From assembly GCF_019703515.2 (NCBI RefSeq), contig NC_059365.1:41808501-41872500 (forward strand): a stretch of DNA of 64,000 bases, given 5' to 3'. Source of the stretch: Myxocyprinus asiaticus. Taxonomy: Eukaryota > Chordata > Actinopteri > Cypriniformes > Catostomidae. Of the stretch, positions 55,168 through 64,000 are shown piece by piece. Numbering within the stretch: position 1 is the first letter of the stretch; the number at the start of each line of letters is the position of its first letter. The position numbers were made by a program, and so were the translations under genes. The notes below the pieces were generated by a model. That model had not been told where the DNA came from. It made no database searches and saw only the letters and a program-made list of their open reading frames with translations.

Positions 55168-55373
55168 CCTGAATGAGTGGTTGCATACCAGCTCCTTTTA
55201 TACCCGTATGTCCGGGGGAGTGGCATGAAAATTCCACTCGCCAATTCTCATTGGCCTTTTTTCAAAAAAGCAGAGGTGTTTGTGGCTCCCAAGAGTGACC
55301 CCTAGTGTAACTACATCAACACAACGTCTCATTCCCTCCATCAGGGAACGGAGGTTACAAAAGTAACCAGGAC
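55168..55373 (+). repeat. DIRS copy C right terminal inverted repeat
   Basis: It mirrors the left repeat: 'cctgaatgagtggttgcata', 'gtggcatgaaaattccactc', 'gtgacccctagtgtaactac', ending 'aagtaaccaggac'. Confidence 0.9.
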
Positions 55374-55479
55374 GATCAGATGATTGCAACACACTCCAAA
55401 TAAGTTGGGACAGTCGAATGTTTACTACTGTGAAACATCACAAATTCTTCTAATAACACTTATTAAGCATTTAGGCACT

Positions 55480-56440
55480 GAAGACACAAGTTTGTTAATT
55501 TTTTTCCCGTTAATCCATTATGGAGGTCTTCAGCAGCACAATTGTACAGGGTCTTCGTTGCCTGTGCGCTCCATAATGCACTACACATTCTCAATTGGAG
55601 ATGGTCAGGACTGCAGGCAGGCCAATCTAGCACCCACACTCTCTATTTATTCAGCCAGTATGTGGTTTGAACTTGTCCTGCTGAAAATTCCTGGATGTCC
55701 CTGGAATAGATGGTGCTGGATGGCAGTATATGCTGCTCCAAAATGTTTACATATCTGTTTGCATTAATGGTGCCTTCACAGATGTGCGAGTTACCCGTGC
55801 CATGGGCACTAACACACACCTCGCCCATACAGACAATGGCTTTTGGACCTGACGCTGATAACAGCTTGGATGGTCCTTTTCCTCTTTGGCCCGGAGAACA
55901 TGACAGCTGTGTTTTTCAAAAACTATTTGAAATGTGGACTCATCGGACCAAAAAACTCAGTTCCACTGTTCTAATTTCCATCTAAAATGAGACCAGGCCC
56001 ATAGAAGTTGGCAGCGCTTCTGGACAGTGTTGATGTAGGGTTTCTGCTTTGCATAGTAAATTCTTAACTTGCACTTGTATGTTGACTAACAAAGCTTTAC
56101 TAAAGTAATACCAAGCCCATGTTCATGATATCCATTACAGATGAATTATGTTTTTTAAGACAGTGATGTCTGAGGGATCAGAGATCATGCAAATTCAGAA
56201 GTGGTTTTCGTCTTGCCCTTTTGTGGATTATTAAGATTCCTTGAATCTTTTACCTATATTGTTCACTGTAGTGGGTGAAATGCCCAAAATTCTTCCGATT
56301 TGTATATGGGAAATATTGTTCTCAAAGTGCTGGATTATTTGCTGAAGCATTTGTTGCAAATTGACAAGTCTTGAACGATCCTTGCTCTTGAAGGCCTAGG
56401 CTGTTTTGGAGGCTCCTTATATACTATGACACGATTGCCT
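55480..56440 (-). pseudogene. Tc1-like transposase relic in the split element
   Basis: The minus strand carries recognisable but broken family sequence. From the right: helix-turn-helix remnants near 56200-56400 ('gcaagacgaaaacc', 'agaattttgggcatttc'), a segment encoding VWAR-like and QQH-type text near 55700-55830 ('catatactgccatccagc'), and near 55590-55620 'gcctgcctgcagtcctgacc' followed by 'tccaattgagaatgtg', the DNA form of the SPD...PIENVW final-Glu motif. Many frameshifts and stops; no open frame longer than about 60 codons in the correct phase. Confidence 0.75.
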
Positions 56441-56725
56441 CACCTGTTTAACATCTCCTGTTTTACATTGCCTTGTTATTTTAACTTATCAAATTGTTAT
56501 TAGTCTTAAACTTTCCCTGTCTCAACTTTTTTGGAGTGTGTTGCAATGATCTGATTTGAAATTACTGTTAAAAAAAAAAATGAAATTCACAAGGTAAAAC
56601 ATCATATATAATGTTTAGTTGTAGTGCTTTCAATATAGTAAAGGGTGAATATAATTTACAAATCACTCCTTTTTGTTTTTATTAACATTATTCATACTGT
56701 CCCAACTTTTTCGGAATTGGGGTTG

Positions 56726-56870
56726 TATGTTGATGGAAAATTGATCATGTGACAGATATTATCATTTGACCTATACTATTTAAGATGAAATTTTTGTTGT
56801 TGTTGTTGTTTTATCAATGACTTTTAAGTCTGATGAAGAGCAGAATGCTCGAAAAACACTCAAATTAGAC
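56726..56870 (+). mobile_element. Penelope-like 3' region (continuation of the plus copy)
   Basis: 'tgttgatggaaaattgat', 'gacagatattatca' and 'gacctatactatttaagatg' are the inverted complement of 49424-49490. Sequence then diverges through a (TTG)n stretch, and 'ttttaagtctgatgaagag' again parallels the other copy. It resumes right after the Tc1 end at a TA. Confidence 0.75.
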
Positions 56871-58300
56871 AAAACATGAAAGTTCAGTCAAACAAGCTTA
56901 AAATGTTTTCTTGTGTTTTTGTGGCAGTAGCAAACCTTAGTATTCAAGGGGGGGATAGAGAGACTTTCCAATGTCTGTGCCTTAACCCATTTAATCATAT
57001 TTTTCCCCAGCTAAGTGAAGACATGTGTTTTACTTATAGCCCAGTGAAACAAAGTGCGTGCCTTTTTTACTTTCTTTCTTTTTAAAAAAAAAGTTATTTA
57101 AAGTGTGTGCTTTGTTTATGGTCATATTTGTAACTGGTGGGAAACTACATCATTTATTATGGTGAAAAACGTCCAACAGGCCCAATAATATACTGTATAA
57201 TGCTGAATAAAACGAAGCAAGATCATGCTTTATTAATGCCTACTGTAGCTATTTCAAAAGTCCTGTCACTTTTTAAAGTCCTGATTGGATTCTTAGTTCA
57301 GTGTAGTTACAGTACTTTCAGTGTCGAATGAATTTAGATCATTAGTTCTGTACACTAAGGGTAAACTGCACCTTATCTCTGTGTTTGGAGGCGTGTTGTG
57401 TTTGTTTTCTGTTGTCCGTAAGAAAAACGTTCCACATCTGTCGAATGCAGAAATGCTATGCATGCAATAAGAGCCCACAGTTACAGAATCACCCTGAAAA
57501 TGACCATGACACAGACAAGCCCACATTATCATTATCACCAACACTTACACACAGAGCTGCAGTTTTAATCTTGAAATATCCACTTGTCTCAGTGTAAAAT
57601 GAAGGCATTGCATGACAAAAGAAAGTGTTTGTTTTGAGCACTTGCTGCTGCTTGAGTGATGAGGTTGACTCTAGTGACAGAGCACAGCTGTGAAGTTCCA
57701 CTGTCATAAAAGTCCCATTCAAAAATCTCTGAATAAATTACACATTTATTAACACTTATTAAATTAAAATCAGTAATGTATGACAGAAACGTTGCCCATT
57801 GTATCAAAGTAAAAGTAATACATTTTCTTTAAAATTTTACTTGAGTAAGAGTGAAAAGTACCCACCATTAAATATACTCTTAAAATTAATTTTTCCCCAA
57901 AAAAGTTACTCAAATGTATCGCATTACTACCCACCTCTGGAAAAATTATATCTCTGTCAAAGCTCCACAAATGGAAGCAAGGAAAACCTGTCATAATTTC
58001 TGCTACATATAATGTTAAAAGGGTCAGTTATTTATTTATTAATAAGATTGCTCTGGCACAGATAAATTATGCTCACATGACAAGTAAACATGGCAGTAGT
58101 CACAACTGTGACCATTAATAAAACACAGAAATTCATGTTTGAATAGGTGACCATTGGACAGAATAAATTAAACAAAGTAAAAATAAAATGAAATATGCAC
58201 TTGTTCTTGGTTCATATATATTTCCTTTTCCTATGAATTACTAGAAACTGGTTTCCAAACTTCTCTTCTAATGACAGATTCGTCCAAATCTAACAAGCGT
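56871..58300. other. No gene seen
   Basis: Mostly AT-rich. 57790-57945 ('gtaaaagtaatacatt', 'acttgagtaagagtgaaaag', 'ctacccacctctgg') resembles the end of a common fish DNA repeat, but the other end was not found. Confidence 0.4.
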
Positions 58301-58303
58301 CCT

Positions 58304-58460
58304 TAAAGTAATAGTTCAGCGTAAATTAATATTCTGTCATCTTTTCCCACTAATTTTGTTCCAAATCCATGAGAATTTCTATATTTTGATGTCATTTAGA
58401 ACAAAATCTGGCCAAAAAGAAGGTGTTTTTGCATTCATTTCAGTGGTTCAGAACAGCTCG
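58304..58460. mobile_element. Left half of a TTAA-type GTTCA-ending element, diverged
   Basis: 'ccttaaagtaatagttcagc' matches the start of the element at 60778 (TTAA then AGGGTTAGTTCACCC) with several changes. 'attctgtcatctttt' continues the family pattern. The right end was not found. Confidence 0.5.
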
Positions 58461-60770
58461 CCTGGGCGAGACCATGTCATGTGATTTTTTGTTTTTGTTT
58501 AATTAGTCTACAAAAGAAATCAGATCTACTCAATTACTCTCAAGTGCCCATTCACTCACGTGCCATCTGCTGTGAAAGCCATTCACACATATGTCTCTAT
58601 CACCATTCTTGAACCAGTCTGTATTTTGACCATTATTACTCTTTTATACACATATCTTTGCAATTGTATCGGTGTCATTATAAATTACAATAACAGAATG
58701 TAATCTGTGCATATTATGGCCACGTTATAGCACATTAGCGTTAATGTCAAACAATGGGGCATGGCTAATTCAACGGCTCAGTTTGTGGAAATTCTAGAAC
58801 AGCTAAAATTGCTTACAGCAACTTTAAGTTCTGTTATACACAAAACCTTGATATTATTGAGATATAATGCTGAAATTGAAATACCTTCACAAAATCATTC
58901 AATTACAACCTTAGAGTCCACTACATTTCATGTTAACATGCCCATTCAAATGCATCTTGCATATCATTGAGAAATCTAAGTTTACCTCCAGTAAATATTA
59001 CTTCACTTAGTCATTAGCACACATTTATGATATTTCTGACTCCACTTGAAGGCCACATAAGCAGTCTTTATGTCGCTTCAGATAAAAGTGTATACTAATT
59101 ACTACTTCCTGTACCTTTGCAGTACCCTATGCAGTGATATATTTTAGTGCATCCATTCTAAGTAAAAGGTAAAAGAAAATAAATCCTAATCTCAATCTTT
59201 TGATCATTAAAATTAACTCTGCATTGAAAAAGTGTTAAATGTTTTTTTTTTTTTTTTTTTTTTTACATTTCAACAATTCCCTGCATTGTAGCTAATGAAT
59301 GAATCATACAGTCTGTCCCTGGGGGACTAAAGCCCTCTTTGTGCAACCAAAATGGCTGCATGTAGGTCCACTATAAAAGAAAGGTATTAAAGGAAACCCT
59401 ATTACTTCCCATTTTACCTTGTTTTCTAATCTGGGTTTTAAATGCTTCCAATGGACTCACTAATAATATTTTTAATACTTAAACAGGTGCTCAGTCTTTC
59501 AGTGGCCTTGTTAAAAAACAAGAGAGGGGGGTGATGGGATTTAATGGTCCACACCAGTGAACAAAGTTCCGATCCGTACAAAGGAGGAAATCTCTGGCTT
59601 AGTTCCAAGTCCACAGTCAATGCCAAATAAATCATGTACGTGAACACTGCTCAATTCTGATGTCTTAAAAGAAGCAAAAGTAAAAAAAAAAATACTAACT
59701 AAGCAATAGTTGGGCAATTGTGCTGGAAATATTTATTTTGTTGAACATTTTGATCTTCGGATTCTTCACCTTGCCATTACCCAACACACTGAATGGAAGT
59801 TTTTAATCCCATGGAGATTTTCCTACGTGTTAGAGGGTCCTTTCATAAAGAGCACAGGCTTCCCCTCCCTCACTGACCCATAGAAACAGGGCTCTCTCTG
59901 TGCCTTAGAAGGCCGTGTGGAGTTTTGAGGGCCGTTTCTCAGCTATAATCCTTTGAGGTGGTTGGCCTTTGAAGTCCTGCCTGCAGTCCATGGATGGCTC
60001 CACCAATAGTTGTTCTTGGAATGGCTGCTATTAATTGTTCCCAGAGAGAGATGGAGAGACCTACAACAGAAAGATGAATGGACTAAAGCACCAACCTACT
60101 GTACATCTGTGGCCACATTTAACCTCAGACATCATAATGAAACTTGTATAGGCCTAGATTATATAGTTTTTTTTTGTTGTTGTTTGTTAGTACTGCCAAT
60201 TCAGATATTGTAGACCTGCTTGCTCAAGTCTCCATTTCTTCTTTGTAGTGTGATAGAAATGAACAATTTGTTAGCATTTGCTAATGGTTAAAGTGTATTG
60301 CTATTGCATTGCTAGCTAAAATTGATGTACAAATGGTTACAGTGAACTTAGTTATCTTGTGTGAAAGCTAGCAATGTAAACAAGCAAATGTGCATGCAGG
60401 GTGTTAATGTGTTCCAGCAATGGCACATGAACACATTAAAATGAGAGAACATCACCTTTAATTAAAATTAATTTCATTTTATTATGGCTGAGTTGACATG
60501 GTGAAATGTTCTCAGCTCGCAGACGCAGCTATTAGATGAAAACAGCAGGGGATAAATCACATTGTCATTCCAATGTGATCTCTCCAAACAAACAGTGTAA
60601 AAATTGTAAATTAAACTATTTCACATCTGATTTTCTTAAAATGTGTTTTTACTGATTTTTATCTCATTCTCCTCATCAATGTATAACAGGTTTTGTACTT
60701 TTGTACCATAGTAACAAAGCAAAAAGATCTTCTTTGATACAGACGAAATAATTACAGTTGTACCTTTGAT
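58461..60770. other. No gene seen
   Basis: AT-rich with a 23-base T run (59242-59264). 59760-60040 and 60480-60600 look unique but have no gene-like features. Confidence 0.4.
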
Positions 60771-60777
60771 TTTTTAA

Positions 60778-61176
60778 AGGGTTAGTTCACCCAAAAATGA
60801 AAACTTTAAAGCTCCACTTTCACTTCCACATTCTTCTTCTTTTGTTTTTGCGATATGCAAAATGTGAACCTATTGGGCGGGGAGGAGAATTTGTAGTAAA
60901 AAAGGACTTAAATATTGATCCGTTTCTCACCCACACCTATCATATCACTTCTGAAGATATAGAGCTAACCACTGGGGTAATTTTGATTACTTTTATGCTG
61001 CCTTTATATGCTTTGTGGACCTTAAATATTCTGGCCACCATTCACATTGTATGGACCTACAGAACTTAGATATTTTTCTTAAAACTTACATTTGTGTTCA
61101 GCAGAAGAAAAAAAGTCATACACATCTGGGATGGTATGAGGGTGAGTAAATTTTCATTTTTGGGTGAATTATCCCT
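60778..61176. mobile_element. Intact 399-bp TTAA-flanked element with ~28-bp TIRs
   Basis: The left end AGGGTTAGTTCACCCAAAAA and the right end TTTTTGGGTGAATTATCCCT are inverted complements with two mismatches. Perfect TTAA duplications flank the element (60774-60777 and 61177-61180). A 90-codon open frame inside starts with a hydrophobic, signal-like stretch, but it lies wholly within this repeat, including its TIR, and is not a gene. Partial relatives are at 12340 and 58304. Confidence 0.88.
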
Positions 61177-61462
61177 TTAATTTGTCTACATGCAAAGATC
61201 ACAGAATGCCTCGTGATTGTTGATGTTAACATTTACTGAATGCTATTACCATTAAAACTTATTTAATTAAAATTTATACACACTTCATACAATTTGAATA
61301 TGTATTTGAATGGCTTTAATTTTTACATTAAAATGTAAAGGCTATTCTAATCAATCGCTGTTTTGCTACATAGCTGCCTTCATTTTCAACCTTTGTTCCT
61401 CTATTAAACAAAGTTCCAGGCCTTCTCTGGTTTAGCCTATAGTCATTTGTAATTATTTTTAA

Positions 61463-61911
61463 ATAAAAAAATAAATTTAAAAAATTAGCCTTTTCTCCCC
61501 AATTTGGAATGCCCAATTCCCACTACTTAGTAGGTGCTCGTGGTGGCGCAGTTACTCCCCTCTATCTGGGTGGCAGAGGACAAGTCTCAGTTGCCTCCGC
61601 TTCTGAGACAGGCAATCTGCGCATCTTATCACATGACTCATTGTGCATGACACTGCGGAGACTTCCAGCATGTGGAGGCTCATGCTACTCTCCGCGATCC
61701 ATGCACAACTTACCACGTGCCCCACTGAGAGCGAGAACCACTAATCGCGACCACGAGGAGGTTACCCCATGTGACTCTACCCTCCCTAGCAACTGGGCCA
61801 ATTTGGTTGCTTTGGAGACCTGGCTGGAGTCACTCAGCACATCCTGGATTCGAACTTGCGACTCCAGGGGTGGTAGTCAGTGTCAATACTCGCTGAGCTA
61901 CCCAGGCCCCC
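61463..61911 (-). mobile_element. SINE, full-length, perfect 15-bp TSD
   Basis: Minus-strand copy of the 15399 family. The tail is at the left ('ttctccccaatttggaatg', preceded by an A/T-rich stretch) and the tRNA-like head at the right ('ctcgctgagctacccagg'). TGTAATTATTTTTAA occurs at 61448-61462 and 61912-61926, a perfect duplication. The 135-codon plus-strand frame through it is an artefact. Confidence 0.95.
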
Positions 61912-61926
61912 TGTAATTATTTTTAA

Positions 61927-63239
61927 TAGTTTCTTGATGATAATGAGCTAAAGTTAGTTTACATTAACAAGTTTCTTTTTCCCCCTCTTTCTCTCTCAAA
62001 TACATAACCAACAAAAAAGAACCTCTGGTATAACCATGTTTTTTGGACATGATACCAAGGTAATTGCATTTTTTTTACATGTTAATCTAAAGTATTATTT
62101 GAAATACATTGAAGTACCGTGGTACATATCAAAGTTTCTCGTTTTACACCCAACTAACAAAAATGTAACAAAAAGTGCCATGTATTACCACGATTTTTGG
62201 ACATTTTAACATGGTAATACAACTTTTTATGGATATGTACCATGGTAATGCCATGGTATTCTTTGAATAATTTGGATTACCATGTAATAACATGGTACAT
62301 GAATATGGTAATCATTCAGGACCATAGTATCATCATCTGATATTATCACTGTACCATGATATCATCACAGTATTTATAAATTTTTTTGGAAAGGGGGATT
62401 TCTAGGCAGCAATCGTATCTGATTGATTCGGTTGTCCTTCACCTCTCAGCTACTGAAGGTATAAGTGACGTTCACTAATCAGCAGCTGATGACAGAGTGA
62501 CTGACACATTTGCAGTCTGTTAGTACAGGATGAAAATCACATAATGTCACGTCCTTCTAACCGAACGCTAATTAGATGATCAATCTTTCTGAAATTGAGG
62601 TGGTCCAGGAGCGGTTGTGGTGTGATGTCATCTTCGCAGTCACTGACAGCTCACCATTTTCTCCTTCCATCTTCACTCGTCCTCCTGACCTTCAGAGTTC
62701 ACAGATACATTTATCCTCAAACATCATGCTAGACTGTGGACCTACCAGTTACAAAGACACAAATATGACTTGATGCATTTAAAAAAAATATATTTTTAAT
62801 CAGTTATTTTCCTTGTTTTCAAGTATCTAAAATCCTTAAAATACATTTAATTAGATACATTGACGCAAAATTACGTAAGATTAAAAGACATGTTGCAGAG
62901 AAAATATAGATTTTACTAAATTTTGTTAAGATTTACACAAGAAAAAAAAAATGCCACTAGGGTAAGAAAATTGAACTTAACTGAAGGCATATTCTCGCAA
63001 AACAAATAATATGTCTTTATACCTTATTAAATGTTTATCATATCGCAATTGCAATATGATTATTTTTATTATTATTATTTTGGTACAAATTTTGAAGCTC
63101 TACTCATATACACTACTTTTATGGTGTTTTTTGTCTTTTATGTAGCTTGCTGCAGTATAAATGATAGAAGTATAGAACAGAGCTCATTTTGTGTTGGCAA
63201 AAAAAGGGCTGGTTGAGTAACTTTATACGACATATACAC
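61927..63239. repeat. Non-coding, with CCATGGTA-rich locus 3 at ~62025-62370
   Basis: Between 62025 and 62370 words such as 'taccatggtaat', 'gccatggtatt', 'aacatggtac' and 'gtaccatgat' recur irregularly. The remainder shows no gene or element ends; a 65-codon frame at 62576 has no recognisable domain. Confidence 0.5.
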
Positions 63240-64000
63240 TTATGAGCCAAAACATTATGACCACCTGCCTAATATTCTATTGCCAAAACAGCATCGACCT
63301 GCCAAAACATGGACTCTACAAGACTCCTGAAGGTGTCCTGTGGTATCTGGCACCAAGACATTAGCAGCAGATCCTTCAAATCCTGTAAGTTGTGAGGCGG
63401 AGCCACCATGGATCGGACTTGTTGGTCTACCACATCCCACAGATGCTCAGTCATATTGAGATCTGGGGAATTTGGAGGCCAGGAAACAACTTGAACTCTT
63501 CATCATGTTCCTCAAACCATTCCAGAACAATGTGTGCAGTGTGGCAGGGCGCATTATCCTGCTGAAAGAGGCCACTGCCATCAGGGAATACCATTGCCAT
63601 GAAGGGGTATACCTGGTCTGCAATGATGTTTAGGTAGGTGGCACATGTCAAATTGATGTCCACATGAATAGCTGGACCCAGGGTTTCCCAGCAGAATATT
63701 GCCCAGAGCATCACACTCGCTCCACCGGCTTGTCGTCTTTCCACAGTGCATCCTGGTGCAGTCATTTCCCCAGGTAAACCACGCACACGGCCGTCCATGT
63801 GATGTAAAAGAAAATGGGACTCACTGGACCAGGCAACCTTCTTCCACTGCTCCAAGGTCCAGTTCTGACGCTTGTGTGCCCATTGTAGGTGCTTTCGATG
63901 GTGGACAGGGGTCATCATGGGCACTCTGACCGGTCTGTAGTTACACAGCCCCATACACAGCAGTGTGTGATGCACTGTGTGTTGTGACACAGTCCTCCCA
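63240..64000 (-). mobile_element. Tc1-like element, truncated by the window edge
   Basis: The left terminus CACTTATGAGCCAAAACATT is the same as that of the 35300-35842 element apart from one base, so both belong to one family. A transposase pseudogene fills the rest on the minus strand. The right half of the element, including the transposase start, lies beyond the window. Confidence 0.9.
63269..63990 (-). pseudogene. Tc1-like DDE transposase, frameshifted
   Basis: Minus-strand frame 63451-63990 reads HRKHLQWAHKRQNWTLEQWK, then VAWSSESHFLLHH, GGASVMLWAIFCWETLGPAI and LFQQDNAPCHTAHIVLEWFE (second catalytic Asp). A one-base loss near 63490 shifts the frame to 63269-63454, where MTEHLWDVVDQQ carries the final Glu and LVESMFWQ the C-terminus. 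The first catalytic residue is altered: the family's WSDES is here WSSES, Asp to Ser. The transposase would cut and paste the element at TA sites; this copy is dead on two counts. Confidence 0.92.

Larger units (their letters stand above)
50692..55373 (+). mobile_element. DIRS-like retroelement copy C, partly deleted, inside a Tc1-like repeat
   Basis: Same organisation as copy B but 1.7 kb shorter: the gag N-terminus, the first RNase H motif and most of the recombinase are deleted. The left end follows GTT (50689-50691); the right end ('aagtaaccaggac') is followed by GAT. The host sequence reads 'cagtaatttca' before and 'atcagatgattgcaacac' after, continuous in the mirrored repeat at 56533-56570. 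So the insertion caused no visible duplication beyond a base or two. Confidence 0.95.
50569..56725 (-). mobile_element. Tc1-like transposon split by DIRS copy C
   Basis: The left inverted repeat (50569-50688: 'tattcaccctttgctatatt', 'gaaagcgctacaactaaac', 'ccttgtgaattt') is mirrored by 56555-56725 ('gtttagttgtagtgctttca', 'atatagtaaagggtgaatat'), which ends 'cggaattggggttgta'. The outermost left end is missing, cut at the SINE. Inner repeats with 'ttgcaacacactcca' occur at 55384 and 56533. A minus-strand transposase relic lies between. The right end meets TA of Penelope sequence. Confidence 0.88.

Noticed and set aside
13154..55373. A CRISPR array or prokaryotic defence system among the repeated blocks
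   Set aside because: There are no regularly spaced short repeats with unique spacers; all repeats are eukaryotic transposable elements.
60797..61069. 90-codon frame starting with a hydrophobic signal-like stretch
   Set aside because: It lies entirely inside an intact TTAA-flanked repeat and its first codons are the element's own TIR.

Overview
This window looks like fish DNA from a cyprinid or close cypriniform, and it is made almost entirely of transposable elements. The evidence is the element mix: DIRS-type tyrosine-recombinase retroelements, Tc1-like DNA transposons with long inverted repeats, tRNA-derived SINEs whose tail reads like 'caatttggggagaaaa', short TTAA-flanked elements starting AGGGWTAGTTCACCC, a Neptune-like Penelope fragment, a Ty3/Gypsy chromovirus, and many TC, GT and TA microsatellites. 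No intact host gene is convincingly visible. The only host-like candidates are a 17-codon signal-peptide-like exon at 17826-17876 and a short unplaced open stretch near 32301-32540.

Layout. 1-4.2 kb holds simple repeats and small DNA elements. 4.17-9.32 kb holds a hAT-like long-TIR element followed by a Tc1-like element (4920-9315). The Tc1 has taken two insertions: a TTAA-flanked element (5041-5799) and a 2.3 kb element (6760-9109) that carries a piggyBac-like C-terminal relic and an unidentified 152-codon reading frame. A solo LTR with a perfect 5-bp duplication lies at 9430-9922. DIRS copy A, internally deleted, is at 13154-14870, followed by a foldback repeat and a SINE at 15.1-15.9 kb. 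A complete but decayed Ty3/Gypsy element on the minus strand fills 18356-23614: two LTRs, gag, protease, RT, RNase H, integrase and chromodomain.

24-42 kb is a quieter, AT-rich stretch with SINEs, two more copies of the hAT-like family, two Tc1-like relics, a LINE 3' end and a few unique-looking segments. 42480-48853 is DIRS copy B, nearly full length, with terminal inverted repeats, gag, RT, RNase H, methyltransferase-like region, tyrosine recombinase and internal complementary region. 49.4-56.9 kb is a multi-level nest: an inverted pair of Penelope-like fragments, split by a SINE and a Tc1-like element, which is itself split by DIRS copy C (50692-55373). 57-64 kb returns to AT-rich sequence with an intact TTAA-type element, a SINE with a perfect 15-bp target duplication, and a Tc1-like transposase pseudogene running off the right edge.

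How the parts relate. Nothing here forms an operon or pathway. The informative structure is the order of insertion and the features of replication. Both longer DIRS copies keep an internal region that spells out the right-end/left-end junction of a circular intermediate. Every protein-coding element inspected carries frameshifts, stops or deletions, so none looks autonomous. All family assignments come from reading motifs by eye; no database search was run.
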